NCBI GenBank assembly: GCA_021845465.1
Contig: JAKBRL010000016.1
Location: forward strand, 1 to 23,934
DNA: 23,934 nt
Direction of reading: 5' to 3'
From: Microcaldota archaeon
Lineage (GTDB): Archaea > Micrarchaeota > Micrarchaeia > Micrarchaeales > CABMGC01
The notes under the pieces are model-generated. The model searched no databases and had not been told where the DNA came from. It was given only the letters and a program-made list of their open reading frames with translations. The position numbers were made by a program, and so were the translations under genes. Below, piece after piece: positions 1-8,112 of the stretch; within the stretch, counting starts at the first letter, position 1, and every line of letters begins with the position of its first letter.

Positions 1-82
1 TGCAGAAAAATGCGCCGAAGACTAAGAGCATGAGTATTGATTTTATTCTGTTGCGTGCTATTTCGTCAAAAAAACTTGCCAT
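1..82 (-). CDS. htpX: HtpX-like M48 membrane protease, N-terminal fragment
   Basis: Only the first 27 codons are in the window; the gene runs off the left edge. The ATG (82-80) opens a frame reading MASFFDEIARNRIKSILMLL followed by VFGAFFC, the beginning of a first membrane segment. A short polar lead (FDEIARNRIKS) followed at once by a hydrophobic helix is the usual start of archaeal HtpX zinc metalloproteases, which degrade misfolded membrane proteins. A good ribosome site, AGGTGA, lies about six bases before the ATG. The gene follows lemA on the same strand, and lemA-htpX is a widespread gene pair, which supports the call. The HExxH zinc motif is outside the window, so the catalytic part is not seen. 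Confidence 0.6.
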   Translation of the reverse strand, partial: MASFFDEIARNRIKSILMLLVFGAFFC

Positions 83-248
83 TTTATTCACCTAACCTTT
101 TCACCGGTAAAATATTTTTGTGTTACGCTACCACCGCTAAAAGCGTACAGGCTGGACATACAGTGAAATTGTATGTTTTTTGAAGCCTGTATTGTTCATG
201 CAGGCATTTATGTTTGTATGCCTTTTTTGTATTGTGGTTTGCTTTCAT

Positions 249-268
249 CCTGCCTATAAATAGGCAGG
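249..268. repeat. Perfect 8-bp inverted repeat between lemA and htpX
   Basis: CCTGCCTA, loop TAAA, TAGGCAGG forms a perfect eight-pair hairpin 39 bases after the lemA stop on the minus strand. It could act as a processing or termination signal between lemA and htpX. No long T run follows it on the minus strand, so it is not a textbook terminator. A weaker five-pair stem (GCCTG/CAGGC, 185-205) lies further downstream in the same spacer. Confidence 0.4.
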
Positions 269-306
269 TTTTCCCGTTCACTTTATTAAAATGGAACATT
301 GCCTCT

Positions 307-936
307 TCATTTTTTTGCAGGCTTCGGTTGAACTGCAGGCTTGTCTTTTCCTGCGGTAGCATTGTTGACATCACTGAAATCCACCTTGACATTTTCCTTC
401 TGCTCTGCCGGAGTCTGGAAGAAGTCTGCCTTCTTGAAGCCGAACTTTGTAGCAAATACATTGCCTGGAAACTCCTGAAGCGCGTTGTTGTAGTCCAGAA
501 CGTAGTCGTTGTATGACGTCCTTACAAAAGCTATCTTGTCTTCAGTGTCCATGAGCTGCTGCTGCAGATTCATGAAGTTCTGGGATGCTTTCAGGTCAGG
601 GTAATTCTCAGCTACTGCAAATATGCTCTTCAAAGCCTGGCTTAACTGGTTATTGGCATCTGCCTTTGCGGCTGCGGAGCCATTCATTATTGATGTCCTT
701 AATTGGGTAACCTGGGTTAGAACGCTCTTCTCATATGTCATGTAGCCTTTTACCGCGTTGATAAGATTTGGTATCAAGTCATATCTACGCTTTAATTGTA
801 CATCTATCTGCGCCCATGCGTCCTGAACCCTGTTGCGTTTTGAGACGAATCCGTTAAACACGCTTATTACAAGAATTATTATAGCGAGTATTACTACTGC
901 CACAACACCTATTAAAGCATCAAAAAGAAATCCCAT
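307..936 (-). CDS. lemA: LemA family membrane-anchored protein
   Basis: 209 residues, close to the usual LemA size. Residues about 4-28 form one hydrophobic N-terminal membrane helix. Behind it comes the typical LemA helical domain, with the motif FNGFVSKRNRVQDAWAQIDV followed by QLKRRYDLIPNLINAVKGY, then a helix ending in YNDYVLDYNNALQEFPGNVF. The last 40 residues are a polar Lys/Pro-rich tail. The molecular role of LemA is not settled; it is commonly encoded beside HtpX-type proteases, as here (htpX start lies 224 bases downstream on the same strand). The ATG at 936 is chosen because the upstream ATG at 949 is in another frame and stops after nine codons. A TATA-like stretch (CTATAAATAT, 951-960) and another at about 978-995 lie just upstream. 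Confidence 0.9.
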   Translation of the reverse strand: MGFLFDALIGVVAVVILAIIILVISVFNGFVSKRNRVQDAWAQIDVQLKRRYDLIPNLINAVKGYMTYEKSVLTQVTQLRTSIMNGSAAAKADANNQLSQALKSIFAVAENYPDLKASQNFMNLQQQLMDTEDKIAFVRTSYNDYVLDYNNALQEFPGNVFATKFGFKKADFFQTPAEQKENVKVDFSDVNNATAGKDKPAVQPKPAKK

Positions 937-953
937 AATAAAATCCCATAATA
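928..953 (-). repeat. 13-bp perfect tandem repeat over the lemA start codon
   Basis: On the plus strand the unit AAATCCCATAATA occurs twice without a gap (928-940 and 941-953). On the minus strand this places two copies of TATTATGGGATTT in a row, so the lemA start codon and its context are duplicated. The upstream copy's ATG is in a different frame and meets TGA after nine codons. This looks like a small slippage or duplication at the translation start. Confidence 0.75.
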
Positions 954-1046
954 TTTATAGTTTACAATAGAATATCGAAATACTTAAATAAAAAGCTTCC
1001 TAAACGATTCGGCAGACTGGGCTTTGAGCTTGTTTGGATTCATACA

Positions 1047-2816
1047 TCATACCTTGGTTTTCTTCTGCTGGCTGAACATCTCTATTATCTCCTCTGTTGT
1101 TGTGGTCTCCTCTGGCCCTTTGTCTTTTCTTATGCCGTCACTTATAAGTCTCGGAAATCTTAAGGCATATCCTGATTCTCCAGTTTTTGCAGAACTAGCC
1201 ATGCCGCAGGTATGCATTGGTGACCTTGTTATCTCGTCGGCATTTACCGTTATTACATACTTTGGTTCTACCCAGAAGTCAGGTTCAAGAAGGGAATCTA
1301 CCCGCGCAGGCTTCTTTTTTAAATGGATCTTCTCCAAAACAGATTTGAACATCTTCATCTGTTCTTCGGTGAAGCCTGTTCCTATTTTGGTTATTGTTTC
1401 GAACATGTCTCTTTTTTGGTTGTATACCGCGGCAAGCAGTCCGCCGAATCCTAATTCTGCCCTCTGCCCTTTTCCGAAGTAGTAACCTATTATAACCAAG
1501 TCTATGGAATCGGAAAGTTCACTCTTGTAACTGCGTTTCATCTTTATCCAGTTGAATTTTCTTGCGCCTGCTATGTATGGAGCTCTGGGATCTTTTGCAA
1601 CTATGCCTTCAAGTCCACGCTCTATTGCAGATGCAAAATACCGTTCAAGCTCTTTTGGAGAGTCTGTGGTGATCATTTCAGATATTTTTATTACGCTGCC
1701 TTTTCCGACCACATCGGAGAGTTTCTTCCTTCTTTCACTGTAAGGATGATTAAGATAACTTTCACCATCGCAATAGAGCAGGTCAAATGCGAAGAGAACC
1801 ACCGGAAGCCTCTTGCTTGCTTCTTCGATTCCGTGCTTTCTTTTTCTCTGCACAGTTTCCTGGAACGGATAGAATGTCCCTGAAACTTCATCGTATGCGA
1901 TGGCTTCGCCTTCAAGGATACAGTTATCGCAGTTTGTATCTTCGAGAAGAGCCTTTGCGATATCCGGGAACATTTCAGTTATGACTTCCAGATTTCTTGA
2001 AAAAAGCCTTACCTTCTTGTTTTCCTTATCAAGATGTGCCTGCACTCGCATGCCATCGTATTTGCTCTCTACAGAACAGACGCCTCCTGTACGCTCCAGG
2101 ATTTCTTCAGCAGTAGGAAGGCGCTCTGCAAGGGCGGGCCTGATAGGACTGAAGAGGATTACGCCTAGATGTTCTATTCCTGGAACGCCTTTAGTTGCAA
2201 GTACATATGCCACATTTCCAAGGTCACTACATATATTATATGCATTCTCAAGCTTAGGCTTTAACTTCCTGTCTCCTGTGGCATTTTTTGATAGTGCCTC
2301 TAGGATTGTAGCGTCTCCGACCCCGAGCCTTAACTGGCCTAATACAAGACGCATTATATACCTTGCGCCAATAGGGTTTGATGATGATATAAGAGAAGAA
2401 AGAAGTTTTATCTTCGCATCCTGACTCCCGTGTCCGCTGGTAGCTGATATCTTGATAAGCTTCTCGTGTATATCATTTACAGTGTGTGAAGTGTGTTCTA
2501 TTCTTTTTAATTTTGTATTTTTGCGAAACTCTTCTGCAACTAAACCCATGTCCCCGCTTTTGTGGTAAAAATTGATTATCTCCGAATGATTATGGCCTGT
2601 AGACATTTCTACTGATAATTGTGCATATTTTTCAGCTATTCCGGTTTCTATCGAGTTGAAAGGCGGCCCTAGAAGACCTTGGGTCATGTATACTAGTACC
2701 TTAATCTCTTCCTTTGAAGCTTTTCCAAAAAGTTCTGCAAGTACATCTATCATCTCTAATCTTGAGGAGATAGATTCAAGTTTTTCATAATATAAGGCAA
2801 CTTCATCGAAGAGCAA
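1047..2816 (-). CDS. lig: ATP-dependent DNA ligase (archaeal type)
   Basis: 589 residues, a normal length for archaeal ATP-dependent ligases. It seals nicks during DNA replication and repair. Residues 1-230 are the helical DNA-binding domain. The adenylation motif KYDGMR has its nucleophile lysine at 252, followed by motif III (LFSRN), motif IIIa (FAFDLLYCDG), motif IV (EGIVAK) and motif V (WIKMKRSY). The C-terminal OB-fold part contains FGGLLAAVYN and ends in a typical Arg/Pro region (PRLISDGIRKDKGPEE). The start is TTG at 2816: the protein then begins MLFDEVALYYEKLE, matching the usual archaeal ligase N-terminus, and a strong site GGTAGGTAA sits just upstream. The next in-frame Met is at residue 23 and would cut the conserved start. 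All nucleotidyltransferase motifs are intact. Confidence 0.97.
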   Translation of the reverse strand: MLFDEVALYYEKLESISSRLEMIDVLAELFGKASKEEIKVLVYMTQGLLGPPFNSIETGIAEKYAQLSVEMSTGHNHSEIINFYHKSGDMGLVAEEFRKNTKLKRIEHTSHTVNDIHEKLIKISATSGHGSQDAKIKLLSSLISSSNPIGARYIMRLVLGQLRLGVGDATILEALSKNATGDRKLKPKLENAYNICSDLGNVAYVLATKGVPGIEHLGVILFSPIRPALAERLPTAEEILERTGGVCSVESKYDGMRVQAHLDKENKKVRLFSRNLEVITEMFPDIAKALLEDTNCDNCILEGEAIAYDEVSGTFYPFQETVQRKRKHGIEEASKRLPVVLFAFDLLYCDGESYLNHPYSERRKKLSDVVGKGSVIKISEMITTDSPKELERYFASAIERGLEGIVAKDPRAPYIAGARKFNWIKMKRSYKSELSDSIDLVIIGYYFGKGQRAELGFGGLLAAVYNQKRDMFETITKIGTGFTEEQMKMFKSVLEKIHLKKKPARVDSLLEPDFWVEPKYVITVNADEITRSPMHTCGMASSAKTGESGYALRFPRLISDGIRKDKGPEETTTTEEIIEMFSQQKKTKV

Positions 2817-2841
2817 AATTACCTACCTGTTTTTTGAAGAA

Positions 2842-2941
2842 GGAACTGACATTTCCTGAAGAGCTGGTCCGTATCAATATGGCATCAGTTAATTGATACA
2901 CGTATCTGAAACGGGGATAGAAGCTGGAATCTGACATTTCC
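2842..2941. repeat. Paired GGAA...TTCC elements flanking an inverted repeat
   Basis: GGAACTGACATTTCC (2842-2856) and GGAATCTGACATTTCC (2926-2941) are the same element apart from one inserted base; both share CTGACATTTCC and have GGAA/TTCC inverted ends. Between them GTATCAAT (2871-2878) and ATTGATAC (2892-2899) form a perfect 8-bp stem with a 13-base loop. In the ligase leader this could be a pair of protein-binding sites or an RNA structure. The function is unknown. Confidence 0.5.
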
Positions 2942-3088
2942 CTAAATCCCATTTTACCAGTATAATATTACTCCGTTCATGTTTATATGCTTTCTTAGCT
3001 TTACCTGAATTTGACTTTTGTGGACCTTTATTGCAGTAGCTCTGTCTTGCGTTTTATGAAAAATACAGGCAGAAATGTAAAGATGGAG

Positions 3089-3116
3089 CCCATTTCACAT
3101 AAAAATATGAAACGGG
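3089..3116. repeat. Imperfect hairpin upstream of the pilus operon
   Basis: CCC-A-TTTCA-C-AT, loop AAAA, AT-A-TGAAA-C-GGG: ten base pairs interrupted by two mismatches. It is followed by a pyrimidine-rich stretch (TTTCCCTTTT). It lies 80-110 bases before the winged-helix/coiled-coil gene and may be a terminator for anything entering from upstream or a regulatory site. Confidence 0.35.
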
Positions 3117-3145
3117 ATGTTTCCCTTTTGGTTTTAAGCTTTCCT

Positions 3146-3197
3146 AAAGCTATTTAATTTATTAAGTTGTCTATTTACAATTAGGTCAGGTTGCCGC
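3146..3197 (+). promoter_or_regulatory. Promoter and ribosome site of the Tad-like operon
   Basis: An AT-rich TATA-like stretch (CTATTTAATTTATTAAG, about 3149-3165) lies 35-45 bases before the ATG at 3198, and AGGTCAGG (3183-3190) is a reasonable ribosome site seven bases upstream of it. This places a likely transcription start near 3180. Confidence 0.45.
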
Positions 3198-4394
3198 ATG
3201 GTAGATGGAACAGGAATCTTTACAAATATAGACGCCTTTGTAAAATACCTTAATGAACACGGTGAAACGGATAGCACAGTACTTGCCCAGGCGATGGGAG
3301 TAGGAGAAAGGAACATTGAGGAATGGGCAAAGATACTTGAAAGTTCGAAGATGGCCAAGATAACTTATAAATTAGGCAGAATGTTTATAGCCCCAGTCAA
3401 TAGTAATTCGGTCGGAGGAGCAGAAGAAAAACAGACAGAAGAAGTAAAGAAGGCAGTAGTTGGCAGTGAAATAGATGCGCAGTTGAGGGATACTGAAAGA
3501 ATACTTCGCAGGATAGATGAGTTTAAGAAAAACATATCTGCCAGCGAAAGTGTGATAGATGAGAATTCTGCAACTATAAAAAAGACGCTAGATAAGATAG
3601 AGGGCTTTAGAAATGAAGCTTTAAAAAGCTACGGAGAGATAAAAAGCAAGAAAGAAGAGGTAGAAAAGTTTTCTGAGGAGATAGGCAACATGCTGGATTC
3701 TCTTTCTGGTACTACAGAACTTACAAAGATAGAGACAACAAGAAAGAATGCAGAAGCACTTGGGGAGGATATACGGAAGAGGATAGAGGCATACCAGAAA
3801 AGCATCATAGATATGGCAAAAACTTATGATCAGAATGTAAAGGAGCAGCACAAGAATCTCCTGGAATTTATAAAAAATGCAAAACAGGAGATAGGCCTTC
3901 TTAAAGATATGCTGAATGAAGAGAATAATGGATTGAAAAGATTTGATTCTACATATAAGAGATATAAACAGGAAGCGGAAAAGGCGAAGAAAACAGTTGA
4001 GAGTGATAGGAGAGAACTTATTGACAAGACATCTAAGTCTAAATCGGATCTTGATAATATATTCAACGAGACAGAACAGGAATGGAAGAATATGGATCAG
4101 ATACTTTCAAAAGCAAATTCTGGGATATCGGGATTCGTTGAAATGCAGAATAAGATAGGAGATATAAGGAAAGAAATAGACGAGGCTGAGAAAAATACAA
4201 ATGAGATAAGAGCCCAGATAGAAAGCTTGTCGCAGCGCATTAGGATAGTGGGAAATACAAACAATCCTGAAACGAAGAGCAAAATAGAGAAGGTAGATTC
4301 GGAAGCCATAGCTACCTCAAAGAAGATAAAAACTCAGGAAGATAAACTTGTTGGAATAAAGAAAGATATTGATGAACTTGGAGGTAAGGGATGA
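3198..4394 (+). CDS. Winged-helix plus long coiled-coil protein, first gene of Tad-like operon
   Basis: 398 residues. Residues about 8-66 look like a winged-helix domain: FTNIDAFVKYLNEHG, then TVLAQAMGVGERNIEEWAKI and a short beta hairpin ITYKLGRMFIAP. From about residue 85 to the end it is nearly continuous heptad-rich helix, very high in Glu, Lys, Ile and Asn (for example EIKSKKEEVEKFSEEIG and SLSQRIRIVGN), with no membrane segment or signal peptide. It should therefore be a cytoplasmic rod, perhaps a dimer. Its stop overlaps the start of the secretion ATPase gene by four bases (ATGA), so the two are translated together and the protein probably works with that ATPase, as a scaffold or regulator. 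I do not recognise a named family. DNA binding by the N-terminal domain is possible but such domains also mediate protein contacts. Confidence 0.75.
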   Translation: MVDGTGIFTNIDAFVKYLNEHGETDSTVLAQAMGVGERNIEEWAKILESSKMAKITYKLGRMFIAPVNSNSVGGAEEKQTEEVKKAVVGSEIDAQLRDTERILRRIDEFKKNISASESVIDENSATIKKTLDKIEGFRNEALKSYGEIKSKKEEVEKFSEEIGNMLDSLSGTTELTKIETTRKNAEALGEDIRKRIEAYQKSIIDMAKTYDQNVKEQHKNLLEFIKNAKQEIGLLKDMLNEENNGLKRFDSTYKRYKQEAEKAKKTVESDRRELIDKTSKSKSDLDNIFNETEQEWKNMDQILSKANSGISGFVEMQNKIGDIRKEIDEAEKNTNEIRAQIESLSQRIRIVGNTNNPETKSKIEKVDSEAIATSKKIKTQEDKLVGIKKDIDELGGKG

Positions 4395-5908
4395 CCGTGG
4401 AAGAGCAAAACATTGTAAAAAAGAAGTATGACTCGTATAATCTCAATGCGCAGGGGCTCAAAGTTACGGTAGACATAGAAGACAGAGGAGATTTTGTACC
4501 CATATATTCGGTAAATTTTCCTGAGCTTGGAGAAGCAACTAGAACCTTGCTTATGTCACTCAGACAGGAGCTGCTCAACATAGTACCTATAGACACTAGA
4601 AGAGTTGAAGATGAACAGTACCTTAAGGAACTTTCGATCAAATACAACGAAGCCGCAAATCTTATGATAGATAGATATCTGCCGGGTACTCCTGCAGAAT
4701 CAAAAACAATACTTATAGCATATGTAATAAATACGATGTTGGGGCTTGGAGATCTGGAACCCCTTCTTGCAGACAATAAACTTGAGGAAATAGCAGTCAA
4801 CGATGCAAAAAGCCCGATATGGGTATTTCATAGCAAATATCAGTGGTGCAAGACTAACATAACTATGCGAAGCGATGCTGCAATATATGATACAGTAGAA
4901 CAGATAGGGAGAAGAGTCGGCAGAAGCATAACAAATCTTGCTCCTTTGATGGACGCAGAACTTCCTGACGGCTCCAGAATAAATGCTACATTGTTCCCCA
5001 TATCGCAGAAGGGAAATACAATTACAATAAGAAAGTTTGCGGAGAACCCTTGGACAATGACCGCTCTCGTTGCAAACGGGACAATCTCTTCTGAACTGGC
5101 AGCCATGATCTGGCTATGCATACAGAATGAGATAAGCATACTTATATCGGGGGGTACCGCAAGCGGAAAGACCAGTTTTCTTAACGCTATGAGCATATTT
5201 ATGCCTGCGAACCACAGAATAATATCAGTAGAGGAGACTAAGGAACTTAGGCTCCCTAGGTTTTTACATTGGCTCCCGATGCTTACAAGGCAGGCGAACC
5301 CAGAGGGAAAGGGAGAGATACTGCTTTATGACCTGATGATAAACGCATTAAGACAGCGTCCTGATATAATGTTAGTAGGAGAAATCAGAGTTAAGAAAGA
5401 CGCAGAAACACTCTTTGAAGCTATACATACCGGGCATGCAGTATATGGAACTGTCCACGCTGACAATGCTGAGGATACAGTGATAAGGATGACGAATCCG
5501 CCGATAGATATACCTAAGATAATGCTTAACTCACTTGGAGCAATAGTTTCACTCTTCAGGCATAGACGTCTTGGTATACGTAGGGTTCTTGAGTTTGGGG
5601 AGATGCTGCAGGTTGGAGATGTTACAGTTACAGACAGATGGGATATACGTTCTGACACATTTACTCAAATAAATGCGCTTTCTAGACTCGTTGAGACCAT
5701 CTCTCTTTATGGTGGATATACGAGAAATGAGATAAAAGGCGATATTGCAGATAAGGTAAAGGTACTTCAGTGGATGGTTAAAAACAAGCTGCTTGATGTT
5801 GAGGTTTCTGGTGCCGTAGTTGCAAACTACTACAAAGACCAGAACAGGGTTATCAAAATGGCAGAGGATGATGTTCCATTCTCAAATGATCTGATAAAGG
5901 GACTTTGA
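4391..5908 (+). CDS. Type II/IV secretion (Tad/archaellum-type) ATPase
   Basis: 505 residues, an assembly ATPase of the TadA/VirB11/ArlI group that powers pilus or archaellum extension at the inner face of the membrane. The N-terminal part (about 1-165) includes the family stretch DLEPLLADNKLEEIAVND. The catalytic core has the Walker A loop GGTASGKT (254-261), an acidic box around VEETKELRLP (280-289), a Walker B-like PDIMLVGEIR (324-333) and the His box AIHTGHAVYGTVHAD (344-358). All key residues are present, so it should be active. It overlaps the preceding coiled-coil gene by ATGA and its TGA shares a base with the next ATG, so it is in the middle of a translationally coupled operon. The two TadC-type membrane proteins downstream are the expected partners. 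I see no prepilin peptidase in the window. Confidence 0.95.
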   Translation: MTVEEQNIVKKKYDSYNLNAQGLKVTVDIEDRGDFVPIYSVNFPELGEATRTLLMSLRQELLNIVPIDTRRVEDEQYLKELSIKYNEAANLMIDRYLPGTPAESKTILIAYVINTMLGLGDLEPLLADNKLEEIAVNDAKSPIWVFHSKYQWCKTNITMRSDAAIYDTVEQIGRRVGRSITNLAPLMDAELPDGSRINATLFPISQKGNTITIRKFAENPWTMTALVANGTISSELAAMIWLCIQNEISILISGGTASGKTSFLNAMSIFMPANHRIISVEETKELRLPRFLHWLPMLTRQANPEGKGEILLYDLMINALRQRPDIMLVGEIRVKKDAETLFEAIHTGHAVYGTVHADNAEDTVIRMTNPPIDIPKIMLNSLGAIVSLFRHRRLGIRRVLEFGEMLQVGDVTVTDRWDIRSDTFTQINALSRLVETISLYGGYTRNEIKGDIADKVKVLQWMVKNKLLDVEVSGAVVANYYKDQNRVIKMAEDDVPFSNDLIKGL

Positions 5909-6732
5909 TGTCAGAAGAGTATGATAGAGTTATAGGAAAGCTTACAGGAATGGAAAAAAAGACTACGGAAGAATCTCCAGTGGAACTGGATCTCAAGATT
6001 GCTATTTCAGATGAAGAAAATTTCTTTCATGAAGATGAATATAATAAAGCAGTGGAGAAGGTAAATAGGATAGTAGCCAAGATAACTGCCTTGGAGAAAG
6101 AGCAGAAAGGAAAATCTGCATTTTTCCTGCACGAAAAGGATGATAGTGATAAGGTTGCAGCTGTAAAAAACTTTAAGGCTCTTGCAAATAATACTTATGG
6201 TAATATATTTAAAAGGAATAAAGGCAGAGAAGCAACTGAAATAAAAGACCAGTCTGCCGGTAATGTTTCAGGAAAGACAGACATGCCTGAAAAGACCAAA
6301 GCGGCGGATTCGATGTCAGGAATGGGGCTTGCAAAAATTCCTGAAAATATTCAGAAAGATATTTTAAAGGCAGTGGATAGTGCGAGCGAAAAGGCAAGGT
6401 TAGGCAGTAAAATGATTGATTCTGTAATCAAGCAGGATAGGCGGAAAAAACCTCTTAGCGGAAGACCTGAAGACCTTTCGCCTCTAGATCAGATAAATCT
6501 TCTTAATAAGATAATAGACAGCATAGGCAAAGGAGAGGTAAACCAGGATAAATTACAGGATTATATAGATACGGTAAGAAGGATAAAGAAAAACGCGGAA
6601 GATGGAAATACAGTTGCTCTGGGAGGTGCGGATTCATACATATATAAAATGAGGGAGGAGAGAATAGATTATGCCTGGAAAATTTTGGATTCTTACTCTT
6701 CAAAAAAAGGAAATTCGGGACAGGGACAGTAA
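5908..6732 (+). CDS. Unknown charged cytoplasmic protein in Tad-like operon
   Basis: 274 residues beginning MSEEYDRVIGKLTGMEKK. The ATG at 5908 overlaps the ATPase stop (TGATG). A TTG three bases earlier would add only one residue. The protein is very rich in Lys, Glu, Asp and Ser, with no membrane helix, signal peptide or cysteine cluster. Residues about 45-70 (EYNKAVEKVNRIVAKITALE) and 185-270 look helical, and 75-150 look low in structure. The C-terminal helical segment (LSPLDQINLLNKIIDSIGKG, then YIDTVRRIKKNAEDG) could bind a partner. Its place between the ATPase and the first TadC-type gene suggests a cytoplasmic accessory of the pilus motor, perhaps an adaptor. I do not recognise a family. 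Confidence 0.7.
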   Translation: MSEEYDRVIGKLTGMEKKTTEESPVELDLKIAISDEENFFHEDEYNKAVEKVNRIVAKITALEKEQKGKSAFFLHEKDDSDKVAAVKNFKALANNTYGNIFKRNKGREATEIKDQSAGNVSGKTDMPEKTKAADSMSGMGLAKIPENIQKDILKAVDSASEKARLGSKMIDSVIKQDRRKKPLSGRPEDLSPLDQINLLNKIIDSIGKGEVNQDKLQDYIDTVRRIKKNAEDGNTVALGGADSYIYKMREERIDYAWKILDSYSSKKGNSGQGQ

Positions 6733-6770
6733 TTTAATAATGGTAGTGTTACTAAAAGATAGTAGATTGG

Positions 6771-8105
6771 ATGGAAGAAAACATCGTAAGTATTGGAAGT
6801 AATCCCAACACAGACGTTGGAAGTAGTACTGCTCCAGAACAGCCCAGATTTACTAAAAGAAAGCAGTTTCTTTTCTTCAAGATAAAATCAAAACCCATAA
6901 ACCAATCTCAGAGTCAGACGAATGCAGATCAACAGGCTAGGAAAAGAAACGGTGGAATTAAAAACCCTGAGCCTATTGGATGGCTAATATCAATTATAGT
7001 AGCCGCCGCGGTTATAATTTTCTCCAAATATTATGGATTCAGTAAGATTATAGCAATTATATTCGGGATTCTTTCTTATATCGTTATATTCGGGATTTTT
7101 GCAGTTAGACAGTCTAGAAAGGTAAAAAGGTATGTGCAAAGAGAAAAAATCATATCTTCAATAACCGGCGAACAGACTTACCAAAATCCGGTTTCTTCAA
7201 GAATAAATGTGCAACCAAGCCATGTCCAGAAGAAACAGCATGTTGGCTCTCAGAAGGAAGAAGGTGTACCTTCGGGACCTTTGGGGAAATATATAGATTC
7301 AACAGTTAAAAAGAGAAAGACACTTGAGATGGATCTCAGGGCAGCAAACATAAAGAAGAGTCCTTACGAGTTCGTTAAATCCATGATGCTTTATGCCATT
7401 ATTGTGGCAGTTACAATCACGATTGTTATGATGGTTGTTCTGGAACATTTTGGAGCGCCTTTGGCCCTAATGATCCTCGGTCCAGTGATAGGTTTCGGAG
7501 TGTACATGGCAATGTTCAACAGGTTTATGATGTACCCGAAACAGAGGAATAAGGTAATAGGCAGAAATGTTGAAAGAGACATACTTTTTGCGGCTAGAGA
7601 CATAGTTATAGGAATGAGATCTGGAATGCCACTCTATAACGCAATAGCTGCAGTAAGTGCAGGATATGGAGATGCAAGCAGGGAATTCGGGAAAATAGTG
7701 GAACTTACACAATTAGGCATGCCCATAGAGCAGGCGATGGATCAGATAAGTGAAAAGAGCCAGTCTAAGACATTTAAGAGACTTATGTTGCAGGCAACAG
7801 TAAGCATAAAGGCAGGAGTTGACGTGACAAGCGCATTGCAGGATGTAGTAGATGATGTCACGCAGGAAAGAGTTATAGACCTGAGAAGATATGGACAGAA
7901 GCTCAACGCCCTGGCTATGTTTTACATGCTTTTCGGAGTAATATTCCCAAGCATGGGAATTGCGGTTGCTACCATAATGTCTACATTTATCAGCATATTT
8001 CCAATAACATACATAGTACTTATAGTTGCATTGATATTCATTGCGTTCGTACAAATAATGCTGTTAAACATAATGAAGAATTCGAGGCCGGTATTCTCAA
8101 TGTAG
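6771..8105 (+). CDS. TadC/ArlJ-type membrane assembly protein 1 (T2SS F domain)
   Basis: 444 residues. After a polar 60-residue N-terminus come two membrane helices (about 68-86 and 92-112), a cytoplasmic linker to about 200, another helix pair (about 204-224 and 228-248), a type II secretion F-domain (VERDILFAARDIVIGMRSGM, then LYNAIAAVSAGYGDASREF and RLMLQATVSIKAGVDVTSAL) and a final pair of hydrophobic helices (about 390-440). Proteins of this family form the membrane platform that couples the ATPase to pilin polymerisation. The extra N-terminal pair of helices makes it longer than the second copy. It starts 38 bases after the preceding gene; the ATG at 6771 has only a weak ribosome site. 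The next gene follows after seven bases. Confidence 0.92.
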   Translation: MEENIVSIGSNPNTDVGSSTAPEQPRFTKRKQFLFFKIKSKPINQSQSQTNADQQARKRNGGIKNPEPIGWLISIIVAAAVIIFSKYYGFSKIIAIIFGILSYIVIFGIFAVRQSRKVKRYVQREKIISSITGEQTYQNPVSSRINVQPSHVQKKQHVGSQKEEGVPSGPLGKYIDSTVKKRKTLEMDLRAANIKKSPYEFVKSMMLYAIIVAVTITIVMMVVLEHFGAPLALMILGPVIGFGVYMAMFNRFMMYPKQRNKVIGRNVERDILFAARDIVIGMRSGMPLYNAIAAVSAGYGDASREFGKIVELTQLGMPIEQAMDQISEKSQSKTFKRLMLQATVSIKAGVDVTSALQDVVDDVTQERVIDLRRYGQKLNALAMFYMLFGVIFPSMGIAVATIMSTFISIFPITYIVLIVALIFIAFVQIMLLNIMKNSRPVFSM

Positions 8106-8112
8106 GGATTTT

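Larger units (their letters stand above)
2817..3197. other. Divergent intergenic region between ligase and pilus operon
   Basis: 381 bases without a convincing gene. It holds the ligase leader (minus strand) and the promoter for the plus-strand operon. Visible structure: two copies of a GGAA-CTGACAT-TTCC-like element (2842-2856 and 2926-2941), an 8-bp inverted repeat between them (2871-2878 with 2892-2899), a TATA-like AATATTATAC on the minus strand near 2962-2971, and a hairpin at 3089-3116. No open frame with a ribosome site was found on either strand. I could not identify a known RNA family by eye. Confidence 0.6.

Noticed and set aside
123..461. 112-codon minus-strand frame overlapping the end of lemA
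   Set aside because: It overlaps lemA in another frame, and its Ser/Arg/Gln-rich start is the frame-shifted lemA sequence.
1900..2424. 174-codon plus-strand frame inside the ligase gene
   Set aside because: Antisense to the ligase with all motifs intact; the composition (Ser/Arg/Leu) is typical of a shadow frame.
2817..3197. C/D box guide RNA in the ligase leader
   Set aside because: No paired RTGATGA and CTGA boxes at suitable distances were found on either strand.
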